From Nostoc sp. UHCC 0702 (lineage in GTDB: Bacteria; Cyanobacteriota; Cyanobacteriia; Cyanobacteriales; Nostocaceae), in the NCBI GenBank assembly GCA_017164015.1, contig CP071065.1, forward strand, positions 1,057,409-1,121,408: a stretch of 64,000 nt of DNA, given 5' to 3'. A model generated the notes under the pieces. That model saw nothing but the letters and a program-made list of their open reading frames with translations, had not been told where the DNA came from and made no database searches. This document shows, piece by piece, positions 37,371 to 46,304 of the stretch; the stretch's first letter is position 1; each line of letters begins with the position of its first letter. The position numbers and the translations under genes were made by a program.

Positions 37371-37431
37371 TTGTGGGGTGGGCGTCTCGCCCGCCCCAAG
37401 CCTTGGGCGGACAAGATGTCCACCCCACAAG
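37371..37431. repeat. TGTGGGGTGG palindrome between TpsA and CHAT-TPR genes
   Basis: The arms TTGTGGGGTGGGCGTCT and the near-inverse GATGTCCACCCCACAAG flank CCCGCCCCAAGCCTTGGGCGG. This is a stable hairpin of a known cyanobacterial intergenic style. It could modulate readthrough from tpsA into the CHAT-TPR gene. Confidence 0.75.
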
Positions 37432-37495
37432 AAAAATTGTATGTTTTTCTATTTGGAAGTCCCTAATAAAACTATTTCTTCTCGCTTTCTACTTT

Positions 37496-40400
37496 TCATC
37501 GTGCAGCACAACTACTTAAATTTTGCGGTAGGCGCTGGATTTTGATGGCGTTGGGATTGTCAGCGGTCAGAACTACTTGACCTTGATTGTTGAATACCCA
37601 TCCTTGAGCCGGTACAATTTGTGAGGGGGAATCATAATTTGCAGAAATTTTCTGCACTGGGTTAACATTACTGACGCTTGGGACTGGTTCAACTAAACCA
37701 ACTTGAGTGGCTTCTTGGCTCAAATCTTCGTTGGGACTGGGAGGTAAACCACCACGTCCTGTAATAGTAAATTCACTACCAACTCCTTTGCGACAGGGAT
37801 TTTGGGCGATTTGGTCATTGGGATCAACAACATTTGCAGTTACTTCTACTAAATTTCGACTGGGATCAATCGGTTGATTAATGTTCACCACTCCTGGGTT
37901 GCCACCAAACTCTGAACTTGCAGTGATGTCATTTAACAAATCTCTGGGCTTGTCTTGAAATTCAATGCCATAAATACCGGTAGCTGTGATATCAACACGA
38001 CCACCGTCACCAAAAGTTGCATTGGCGGTGATGTCGCTACCATTTGGTTTTGAGGGGAATGCAACTAGAAATTGAGTGTTAATAGCAATGTCACCGCCAG
38101 TACCAATTGCTCCCGGTTCGCTTTGAGTACCTGCATTGGTAGTGATTTTGCTATCGTTTTGCATTAGTAATAAATCTGCTACCTGTAAATTAATACTGCC
38201 ACCTCTTTCTTTGGCGGTTTCAGCTGCGATCGTTCCCTGATCTAAAGTCAGAGAATTGGCTTCTAGAAATATATCGCCTCCTGTACCGCTTCCTTTGCTA
38301 TTCACAGAAAGTTCCGCACCATTTTGAATCAAGACAATTTCAGGAGAGCCAATCACGAAGATATTACCGCCGGCACTGGTGGAAGTATTTTCAGTCTGAG
38401 CTAAGATTGCAGTTCCCAAGTCTGTTAGAGTAATGCTGTTTTGTGCGTTCAGTGTGATATTGCCTGCTTTGGAACTACCTGAAGTGTTAGTGCGGATTTG
38501 TCCAGAACTGGAGATTTCAATATTGTTAGCTGTAACTTCAATATCACCAGCATTGCCATTGCCATTAGTATTGGCACTGATAAAAGCACTATTACTTATC
38601 TTCAAGCTAGGAGTATAGATTTGAATTCCTTGTGAATCACCTTCTGCTTGATATCCCACTTCACTAGTTGCAGCAGAACTGCGGGAGCCATTTTGAGATT
38701 CGCCGTCAAAGACCACATTATTGTTGGCAGTTATTTGAATCACACCTGAGTTTCCCTGACCTAATGTCGTGGTATTCAGTTGAGCGCCATTAGTCACCTC
38801 TAGACTACCTGTATTAATCTCAATCCCTCCTGCTTCGCCCCCGGCTCCAGCAGCTACTTGACTGTTGGCAAAGCTGCCAATTCCTGTGCTTGATTCACCA
38901 TCAAAAACTACTTTTTCACGAGCATTAATTTGAATCTTACCAGCATTACCCGTGCCTATTGTGCTGGTATCTAGTAAAGCGCCATTGGTGACTGCAAGGG
39001 TACTTGTATTAATATTGATACCTGCTGAATTACCTGTAGCGTTTGCTGCTACTTGGCTGATGGCACTAGAAGTACGGGAGCCATTTTGAGATTCCCCGTC
39101 AAAGACTACACTATTGCTAGCATTAACTTGGATGATGCCCGAATTTCCTTGTCCAAGAGTAGTAGTAGTTAGTTGAGCGCCTTTAGTCACCTCCAGAGTA
39201 CCCGTGTTAATCTCAATTCCTCCTGAGTTACCCACAGCTTGGGAAGTTACTTGGCTAATTGCTGCACTGCCATTGCCATTGCTCGATTCACCATCAAAAA
39301 CTACTTTCTCACGACCAGTAATTTTAATTGCGCCAGCGTTGCCTGTTCCTAATGTACTGGCATCCAGAAGCGCTCCATTGGTAATTTCCACATTGCCTGC
39401 GTTAATTTCAATTCCACCGGAGTTGCCTATAACTCCTGGTCTAACTTGGCTGAATGCAGAACTCAAAAAGCCTGCTTCAGATTCCCCATCAAAAACAACA
39501 TTGTCACGAGCAGTAATTTTAATGGGGCCTGCATTTCCTCTGCCAAGAGTATTCGCTGTTAACTGAGCGCCATTAGTCACTGCAACGCTACCCGCGTTAA
39601 TTTCAATTCCCCCGGAGTCGCCCACAGCATCATTGAATACTTGGCTGATTAAAGCACTCAAAGATCCAGAAGGAGATTCCCCGTCAAAAACTACCTGATC
39701 AGTGGCGGTAATTTGGATCTTGCCTGCATTTCCCGTTCCCAACGTTGTAGCACTCAGTTGAGCGCCATTGAGGATCTCAACACTACCTGCATTAATTTCT
39801 ATGCCGCCGGAATCGCCTACGGCTCCTTGTCCAACTTGGCTAAATGCAGAACTCAGGTTTCCATACAAAGGAGCTTGTCCATCAAATATTACCTGATCAG
39901 TGGCAGTAATTTGGATTTTGCCTGCATTTCCTCTTCCCAAAGTATTAGCACTCAATTGACCGCCATTGGTGACTGCAACGCTTCCGGCACTAATCTCGAT
40001 TCCACCGGAATTACCAACGGCGTTTTGTCCCACTTGGCTGAATGCAGAACTTAAGTAACCGTAATTTGATTGCCCATCAAATATTACCTGACCTGTGGCA
40101 GTAATTTGAATCTTGCCAGCGTCCCCAGTTCCTAAATTAGTAGCATTGAGTTGAGCGCCATTTGTCAGTGCAACACTTCCGGCGCTAATTTCGATACCGC
40201 CGGAATTGCCGACGGAGTTCTCTCCTACTTGGCTGAGTGCTGCACTGAGATTGTTGTAACGAGATTCGCCATCAAATACCACTTCACCTGTAGCAGTAAT
40301 GCGAATTTTACCGGAATCTCCTGTACCTAAAGTATTGGTATCTAGCAAACCTCCGTTGGTGATCTCAACGCTTCCTGCATTAATCTCAATACCGCCGGAA

Positions 40401-41635
40401 TTGCCTGAGGCATTTTCTCTAACTTGGCTCAATAATGAGCTAACTTGCCCATAAACAGATTGCCCATCAATCACCGCCTGATTAGTAGCTGTGATTCTAA
40501 TGGTGCCTGCATTTCCTGTGCCTGTGGTGCTAGCATTCAATTGAGCGCCATCACTGACTTCAAAAGAACCAGCCTGAATGTTGATATCACCAGAGTTGCC
40601 TTGCCCTCCTGATTCTACTTGATTGAATGCTCCACTGATGGCGTTGTTGGCAGATACTCCACTAAAGACCACCTGATCTGTGGCATTGATTTCGATGTCT
40701 CCCGCCTGAGTTCCAGGTGAACCATTACCTTGGCTGATTCCAGCTAATAACCGACTTCCTCCCACAATATCTACATTACGACCGTTGAGTACTATACTGC
40801 CGCCACCACCAGCCGCAACATTCACAACTGCTTCTTGGGACAAAGATATATCAGCTCGTTCAACACCATCTGGAAAACTTAAAGAAGTCAGCTGTTGTAC
40901 TCCTTGGGACTCTTGGATATTTAGATTAACTGTTCCTGCATCAGTTAATCCTCCTAGCTCAATGCGACCGCCTGATACCTGCAAGCTGCCACCATCAAGG
41001 ATGACATCACCACCCACCAGTGCTAAGGTGTTTCCTGGTTGCAACGCTAGAACAGCAGATGATTGATTGACAATACTTGCGGAATTCTGCCTCAATTGCA
41101 ATGCTACAGGAATATTTACTGTTAACAGTGGTGCTTGCGGGTTTGTGGCGCTAAACTCTAACCCGTTATCAAACAGTATGCTATCTGCACTAGAAGCTAC
41201 AAAGGAACCTCCTACATCTAAACGAGCATTGGGGCCAAAGACAATTCCATGCGGATTAATCAAAAACAAATTGGCATTACCCAAAACCCCCAAAGTTCCT
41301 AAAATATTCGAGGGATTACTGCCTGTGACTCTAGTCAAAATATTCGTAATGCCGCCAGGATTTGTAAAATAAGCTCTTGCGCCTTCACCAATATTAAATT
41401 CCTGGAAGCTGTGAAATAAGTTAGTTCCTTGAATTGCTCCTCCATTAATCCGGTCAATAGGATTGTTGTAAAGAGTGTCTTGTACTACAACTGAATTGTT
41501 ATCGCCTAAACTTGTATCGGGTGTGATTTGTGCTTTTGTCGGATAGGCAGCGATACCAGATAACAAAGCCCATACAAGATTAATCCCTAGAGGTAAAGTT
41601 TGAAATAAAAGCGATCGCTTGGGATGTTGCATCAT
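37496..41635 (-). CDS. Filamentous haemagglutinin-type exoprotein (TpsA), 1379 aa
   Basis: This is a two-partner-secretion substrate. It has a signal peptide ('LPLGINLVWALLSGIAAYPTKAQ' in parts) and a TPS secretion domain (about 35-280) with 'FHSFQEFNIGEG', 'NILTRVTG' and 'NLFLINPHGIVFG'. Twelve or so beta-helix repeats of about 68 residues follow ('VTNGAQLNATTLGTGDAGKI', 'ITATDQVVFDGES'). The C-terminus has 'CRKGVGSEFTITGRGGLPP', a conserved end of cyanobacterial TpsA proteins. It is probably secreted and surface-bound. The TpsB gene is 43 bp upstream on the same strand, so they form one operon. Confidence 0.93.
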   Translation of the reverse strand: MMQHPKRSLLFQTLPLGINLVWALLSGIAAYPTKAQITPDTSLGDNNSVVVQDTLYNNPIDRINGGAIQGTNLFHSFQEFNIGEGARAYFTNPGGITNILTRVTGSNPSNILGTLGVLGNANLFLINPHGIVFGPNARLDVGGSFVASSADSILFDNGLEFSATNPQAPLLTVNIPVALQLRQNSASIVNQSSAVLALQPGNTLALVGGDVILDGGSLQVSGGRIELGGLTDAGTVNLNIQESQGVQQLTSLSFPDGVERADISLSQEAVVNVAAGGGGSIVLNGRNVDIVGGSRLLAGISQGNGSPGTQAGDIEINATDQVVFSGVSANNAISGAFNQVESGGQGNSGDINIQAGSFEVSDGAQLNASTTGTGNAGTIRITATNQAVIDGQSVYGQVSSLLSQVRENASGNSGGIEINAGSVEITNGGLLDTNTLGTGDSGKIRITATGEVVFDGESRYNNLSAALSQVGENSVGNSGGIEISAGSVALTNGAQLNATNLGTGDAGKIQITATGQVIFDGQSNYGYLSSAFSQVGQNAVGNSGGIEISAGSVAVTNGGQLSANTLGRGNAGKIQITATDQVIFDGQAPLYGNLSSAFSQVGQGAVGDSGGIEINAGSVEILNGAQLSATTLGTGNAGKIQITATDQVVFDGESPSGSLSALISQVFNDAVGDSGGIEINAGSVAVTNGAQLTANTLGRGNAGPIKITARDNVVFDGESEAGFLSSAFSQVRPGVIGNSGGIEINAGNVEITNGALLDASTLGTGNAGAIKITGREKVVFDGESSNGNGSAAISQVTSQAVGNSGGIEINTGTLEVTKGAQLTTTTLGQGNSGIIQVNASNSVVFDGESQNGSRTSSAISQVAANATGNSAGININTSTLAVTNGALLDTSTIGTGNAGKIQINAREKVVFDGESSTGIGSFANSQVAAGAGGEAGGIEINTGSLEVTNGAQLNTTTLGQGNSGVIQITANNNVVFDGESQNGSRSSAATSEVGYQAEGDSQGIQIYTPSLKISNSAFISANTNGNGNAGDIEVTANNIEISSSGQIRTNTSGSSKAGNITLNAQNSITLTDLGTAILAQTENTSTSAGGNIFVIGSPEIVLIQNGAELSVNSKGSGTGGDIFLEANSLTLDQGTIAAETAKERGGSINLQVADLLLMQNDSKITTNAGTQSEPGAIGTGGDIAINTQFLVAFPSKPNGSDITANATFGDGGRVDITATGIYGIEFQDKPRDLLNDITASSEFGGNPGVVNINQPIDPSRNLVEVTANVVDPNDQIAQNPCRKGVGSEFTITGRGGLPPSPNEDLSQEATQVGLVEPVPSVSNVNPVQKISANYDSPSQIVPAQGWVFNNQGQVVLTADNPNAIKIQRLPQNLSSCAAR

Positions 41636-41678
41636 TTTTGACCCTTTGCTAATTTGAGATTTTTTTCACAAAAAATTT

Positions 41679-43580
41679 TTAGAAAGGATTTGCCACTATT
41701 GAAAAATAAATACCGTCTTCTTGCAAAGTTCTGTTTCTGTCTTGAATATCTGTCAATGGCACACCATAATCAAGACGAGCATTGAAGCGATCGCTCATTT
41801 GCCACTGTAATCCCAGTCCCATCCCCAACAAGGTGTTAGGATTTGGGTCTGCATTGCCTGAACTATTCCAACCCACACCAAAATCAATAAATGGCACTAC
41901 TTGCAAAACTCCTTTGATGTTTTCTACCCGCAGTACTGGTAATTGCAATTCTGCTGATGTCAAAAAGCCGTTATCTGTCAAGAGAATATCCTGCCGATAT
42001 CCCCGGACACTACGCAGACCCCCCAGCCCAAATTGCTCTAAAGGCACAAGCGCACGAGTTGACAATTGCAAATCAGAACGTATCACGAGTAAAGTTTGCG
42101 GTGCTAATAGTTGCACATATTGCCCTTGCCCCCGCCAAGCAAAAAACCGAGTATCAGGAGGTTCATCGTTGACGGTAGCATTGAACAGATCTAAACCGAG
42201 GTTAAATTGAGAACGCAGGGCTAAGGCTTGTTGCGAGTTCCGCTGCTGATATTCTTGGAAGAATTGTAAAACAAAGATGCGGGTTTCTCCCTGTGCGTTT
42301 GCACCGGCTGAAAGGGGAAAACCACTACCCAAAAGTTCAGATTTGCTTTCTTGTCTTAATGCAGATAGACCCAAAGCAAATTCTCTGTTGGGAGATAAAA
42401 TTAAAGGCTGGCGCAAGCCTAACTCGAAATAATTGGAATTACCAATGATATCTATGCGGTCAAAGGGTGGTTCGACAACTTCGGTATTTGTCAATCCCCC
42501 TCTGAGGGTAAGTGTGCCATTACGAGGATTAATAGGTATGTTGTAGCGAAAATCAAAGCCGTTACTACCATCAGTATTGATATATTCTAGATTCAAGGCA
42601 TCTCCAAAGCCGAATAAATTTCCTTGGTTAATGCGGACACCACGGCGTAAGCTGCCAACACTAGGCGCACGACCATTGTCTATAAAAAATTCTGTATTAA
42701 AGGAGTCGGCTTCTATTACCTTGACTGTCAGTAAGCTTAATTCAGGACGCGACCCAGCAGACAATTCGGCTGATATATTCTTAATCAAGGGGTTGAGTTG
42801 CAACAGTTGCAAAGCTGACAGCAAGCGCTTTTGATTTAAGGGTTTAGCAGTGGCTAGGGCTAATCTGCTGCGGATGTAGTTCGAGTTCAACCTTCGTGTA
42901 CCCGTCACCGCAATTTCTTCTAGTCCTCCTTCAATAATCTGGATTTTGACGACAGATCCCTGTTGAGATAAAATTTGACCAGCTGGAATCACCGCACCGC
43001 AATTGAGATAACCGGCATCGGTGTAGAGTTTAGTTATAGTAGCCTCAACTTGTAGTAATTCTGCAAAAGTTAGTGTTCGGTTCGTAAATGGGGCAGTTAC
43101 TTCGGTTAACTTTTTGTCGCTGAATGCCGTGTTTCCATCAAACTCGAATTTGCTAACGATGATACCTTGAGGAAGGTCAAAGCGTTCTTCAGAAGAGGGA
43201 AATGTTTGAGAAGGAAACTCAAGGTTAGGTTTTGGTTGTAGCTGCGGGGTAAGAGTTGGCTGTTTTGGTGGTTGTGAGTCGAGAACCTGAGACAAAATCG
43301 ACTTTGATGAGTCTGTTGTTAGTGCTTGGGACTGGCGAGGTTGAGATTTATTCGTCAACAGGAGAGTTTTTAGCACCGCTACATTTTTAATTCTGTCAAC
43401 AGACTGTCTGTTACTTTTAACGTTGAAACGAAAGTTTGAATTGTCAGCACTATGTAAGCCATCAGGCAAGACATTAGCTAAAGCGCTACCCTTGTAGAAG
43501 GCAACTAACATCCCTGGAATTGCTAAAAATTTCAAAGCTAGTGTTAAACACCACAGGCATGGACAGCATCCTTTCGCCAT
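41679..43580 (-). CDS. TpsB outer-membrane transporter (ShlB/FhaC/HecB family)
   Basis: This 633-residue protein has a signal peptide, a Pro/Gln-rich linker (about 75-135), POTRA domain(s) (about 145-300; 'GIIVSKFEFDGNTAFSDKKL' in parts, 'VVKIQIIEGGLEEIAVTGTRRL' in parts) and a C-terminal 16-strand barrel (about 310-633). The barrel has the family motif 'GLGGLRSVRGYRQD' (the VRGY/F element of Omp85-type channels) and ends in 'YFSIVANPF' with a terminal Phe. It exports the TpsA encoded directly downstream and may also serve the orphan TpsA at 58-64 kb. Confidence 0.93.
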   Translation of the reverse strand: MAKGCCPCLWCLTLALKFLAIPGMLVAFYKGSALANVLPDGLHSADNSNFRFNVKSNRQSVDRIKNVAVLKTLLLTNKSQPRQSQALTTDSSKSILSQVLDSQPPKQPTLTPQLQPKPNLEFPSQTFPSSEERFDLPQGIIVSKFEFDGNTAFSDKKLTEVTAPFTNRTLTFAELLQVEATITKLYTDAGYLNCGAVIPAGQILSQQGSVVKIQIIEGGLEEIAVTGTRRLNSNYIRSRLALATAKPLNQKRLLSALQLLQLNPLIKNISAELSAGSRPELSLLTVKVIEADSFNTEFFIDNGRAPSVGSLRRGVRINQGNLFGFGDALNLEYINTDGSNGFDFRYNIPINPRNGTLTLRGGLTNTEVVEPPFDRIDIIGNSNYFELGLRQPLILSPNREFALGLSALRQESKSELLGSGFPLSAGANAQGETRIFVLQFFQEYQQRNSQQALALRSQFNLGLDLFNATVNDEPPDTRFFAWRGQGQYVQLLAPQTLLVIRSDLQLSTRALVPLEQFGLGGLRSVRGYRQDILLTDNGFLTSAELQLPVLRVENIKGVLQVVPFIDFGVGWNSSGNADPNPNTLLGMGLGLQWQMSDRFNARLDYGVPLTDIQDRNRTLQEDGIYFSIVANPF

Positions 43581-43729
43581 TTTTCATAATGTAAAAGTTA
43601 TGTACTGTACAAATTAACTAGGATTTGAATGAATATGTGATTTTTGGAAACGTCATAACAAATATTACCATGTTTAAAAACGACAAATAAAGTTTTGTTA
43701 CGTTCTTTTTAAAGAAGAAGTTGCAATGT

Positions 43730-44121
43730 GTGATTTGAAGAAGATTTTGGACAGGTTGTCCAACTTTACCTGACAAAAATGGATGTCCAGTTTCTCCTTC
43801 TAAAAACGTCCAAAAAATAACATAAAGGAAAACTAGACTGCTCAAACCCTATGCCTATATGCAAGATAACGGTTTTGGTAATAGCGATCGCAACGCGTGA
43901 GCAACGCTTGTGAGGAATCCTGTTCAAGAGAAAAGTCGTCCAAGAGTAATATTAAAGCGGATTTGTGTCCATTTTCTTCTTCCATTTATGTTACTTTGTC
44001 TATTTTTTTTTCCAAACTTATGATCGCTTGATTAATGCCTTAACGAAGTTATAAGTCCTGTCAGCTTGCAACTTGTCCAACTTCTCCTGACAAACCTTGT
44101 CCAAAATCTTCTTCAAGTCAC
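43730..44121. repeat. Inverted-repeat-bounded segment with TTGTCCAACTT motifs
   Basis: 43730-43753 and 44098-44121 are inverted copies over 24 bp with one mismatch (GTGATTTGAAGAAG...). Next to each lies a direct-oriented TTGTCCAACTTtaCCTGACAA-like word (43757 and 44074). Further TGTCC/CGTCC words occur inside. There is no coding frame. It may be the remains of a transposon end pair or a binding-site array. Confidence 0.6.
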
Positions 44122-44451
44122 AACTACTTTCTACACTACAAACAACTTATGCAGAAATATTAAACTAAAGCTTGCTTTTATTGACTCAATACCAAAAATA
44201 TTCACGCAAACATTATTTGCTGCATTATGGTATAATTTGCAATTCTACAGATGTCATTGCTGCTGCTCCCAATCTTCGAGCGCTAGGCCACTGACCTTGT
44301 CCTTCATACCACACGCGATCGCGGTATTCTTGGTTTTGCAGAAAATGAAAAGCTTAACATGAACCCATAACTATGCACATCAAACGCATATTAGCTTAAT
44401 ACTTCTTTCCTTCATATTTCTTAATTGATTTGATTAACCATGCTTTGCAAA

Positions 44452-44469
44452 TTGCACAAGATTTGCACA
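44452..44469 (+). promoter_or_regulatory. L box (RcaC-binding site) upstream of the eroded cpc operon
   Basis: Perfect direct repeat TTGCACA-AGAT-TTGCACA. It lies 297 bp upstream of the truncated cpcB start, a spacing that fits a long phycocyanin leader. In Fremyella the same box lies upstream of the red-light cpc2 operon. Confidence 0.85.
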
Positions 44470-44765
44470 AAGAGATTGCTTTAATCAAAGGTGGTTCATA
44501 AGGCACTGAATCCTTGACTTCTAGGTCGGGTCGGGATTCAGATTTCTCAAACTCTAGGGATATAGAGAATTGATTGTCCTGGATATCTCTGAAATTTTTG
44601 GGCTGTGGAGTGGGTTGTTCATCGACAAACAGCGTTAGAGGTTGAACTCTCCTTGTATTTCCTCAAAAAGCTTCGTTTGCCTGTTCATCAAAACTCACAG
44701 CTCAATTTACTCATCAACGTAAGCCTTTGAGCCACCTATTTGATTTCAAAACAGGAGATTCTCAA

Positions 44766-44849
44766 ATGCTGAACGCTTTTAGTCAAGTGGTTGCTCAAGC
44801 AGATAGCCGAGGCGAATACGTCAGCGATTCTCAAATCGAGGGCTTTTGA
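44766..44849 (+). pseudogene. Truncated phycocyanin/phycobiliprotein beta gene (first ~25 codons)
   Basis: 27 codons: 'MLNAFSQVVAQADSRGEYVS' then 'DSQIEGF' and a stop. The N-terminus matches CpcB/PecB-type beta subunits ('..F.KVVSQADSRGE.LS..Q'). It is preceded by AGGAG at the normal distance, so the start region is intact while the rest of the gene, including every bilin cysteine, is missing. The break falls 20 bp before an IS-type inverted repeat end (44869). It is best read as the scar of a cpcB (cpc2 type) deletion. Confidence 0.8.
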
Positions 44850-44868
44850 CAACCCTAACCTTTAGTTC

Positions 44869-44892
44869 GTGTGCCAGTTACGTAAGTCCTCT
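44869..44892. mobile_element. Solitary IS/MITE end next to the truncated cpcB
   Basis: CGTGTGCCAGTTACGTAAGTCCT has the same right-hand end as the two MITEs (GTGTGCCAGTTGCGTAAGTCCT) with one substitution. No matching left end is found nearby, which suggests a deletion that removed the rest of an element together with cpcB and cpcA. Confidence 0.75.
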
Positions 44893-45157
44893 AAGGGTTT
44901 CCTCTAGCCCACAACAAGGCAATACGTTCATGTTGTATTTCATTGCATAACTAGTAGTTTGCGGTTCTGGGCATGTTGTTTACCCTAAAATGAAGGTTAA
45001 TTCAGATCTTGCACCAGTTTTTCATGCCAATTATTGTAGGGTAGGCAATACTTTTAGTGCCATCAAACCCCGATTTTGACATTTCGGGCATTGCCCACCT
45101 CTAGGTTAATTGAGAATACTGCAAGATATCAGTTGACCGAATTTGAAAAATGGTATT

Positions 45158-45320
45158 ATATCAAGTTCGGCTAATTACTTACGATATAGTCGGTTTGCTT
45201 GGTAATAGCTAATAGGTAATGGGTAATGGGTAATAGGTAATACTCAAAACCAATTACCAATTCCCAATTCCCAATTACCGACCTCCACAGATATCATAAG
45301 TGTTTAAACGAACATGGTAT
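45158..45320 (-). repeat. Dispersed inverted-repeat element, copy E (reverse)
   Basis: 163 bp, the reverse complement of copies A and C, with both ends intact (ATATCAAGTTCGG... and ...CATGGTAT) and the heptamer core. It lies 36 bp before the cpcC-type start codon. Confidence 0.8.
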
Positions 45321-45356
45321 TAGTTAACAACGTTAAATATACAAGGAAAAAAACCA

Positions 45357-46226
45357 ATGGCAATTACAACTGCGGCTTCCCGTCTTGGAACTACTGCCTT
45401 TAGCGACATTCAACCAATTGAACTGCGACCAAACTGGACGCTAGAAGATGCCAAAGCTGTGATTAATGCGGTTTACCGACAGCTATTGGGTAACGATCAT
45501 CTCATGGCAGCAGAACGTCTTATCAGTCTTGAGTCTCTGCTTTACAACGGTCAAATATCAGTGCGTGAGTTTGTCCGGGCCGTTGCCAAGTCTGAGTTAT
45601 ATAAAACCAAGTTTTTTTATCCACATTTCCAAACACGAGTGATTGAATTGAACTTTAAGCACTTGTTAGGACGTGCGCCCTATGATGAGTCTGAAGTGAT
45701 TTCGCATCTAGACCGCTATCAAAATCAGGGATTTGAAGCAGACATTGATTCTTATATTGACTCTGCTGAATACGAAGTTAACTTTGGTGATTCTATTGTC
45801 CCTTACTATCGCGGGTTTTCAACTCAAACAGGTCAAAAAACCGTAGGATTTACCCGGATGTTTCGTCTTTATCGGGGCTATGCAAGTAGCGATCGCTCAC
45901 AATTGGAAGGAAGCAGTCCCCGCTTAGCGGCTGAACTGGCTAAAAATAGTACTTCTGCGGTGATTGCTCCTTCTGGTAGTACTGATGGTTTTGCTTATCG
46001 CCCCTCTAAACAAGGCGTGATGCCTAACCGTACCTTTGGCAGATCTTCACAAGGCTCATCCGATCGTCTCTACCGCATCGAAGTAGCGGGAATCTCTCTG
46101 CCGAGATATCCTTGGGTTCGCCGCAGCAATAGAGAGTTCATCGTTCCCTACGAACAGTTATCTAACACCCTGCAACAGATTAATAAGCAGGGAGGCAAAG
46201 TAGCAAGTGTGACAATTGCACAATAA
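45357..46226 (+). CDS. cpcC: Phycobilisome rod linker, CpcC type
   Basis: This 289-residue linker joins phycocyanin hexamers in rods. The linker domain lies at about 20-155 ('[18 protein letters not shown]', '[17 protein letters not shown]', '[16 protein letters not shown]'), then '[20 protein letters not shown]', then a CpcD-like capping domain at about 233-288 ('[20 protein letters not shown]', '[20 protein letters not shown]'). PecC is similar, but the order L box, cpcB remnant, linker, cpcD points to a cpcH2/I2-type linker. The start has AAGGAA about 10 bp upstream. Its normal partner genes cpcBA are missing upstream. Confidence 0.9.
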   Translation: MAITTAASRLGTTAFSDIQPIELRPNWTLEDAKAVINAVYRQLLGNDHLMAAERLISLESLLYNGQISVREFVRAVAKSELYKTKFFYPHFQTRVIELNFKHLLGRAPYDESEVISHLDRYQNQGFEADIDSYIDSAEYEVNFGDSIVPYYRGFSTQTGQKTVGFTRMFRLYRGYASSDRSQLEGSSPRLAAELAKNSTSAVIAPSGSTDGFAYRPSKQGVMPNRTFGRSSQGSSDRLYRIEVAGISLPRYPWVRRSNREFIVPYEQLSNTLQQINKQGGKVASVTIAQ

Positions 46227-46304
46227 TTTTGTTAGCTGATAACTGATGACTGATTAGGGTCAGGAAGAGTTTAATAGACACAAATTTTGAACCGCGATCA
46301 TATC

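Noticed and set aside
41067..41372. Plus-strand open frames opposite both TpsA genes and TpsB
   Set aside because: These are antisense shadows of repetitive, codon-biased coding DNA with no own signals.
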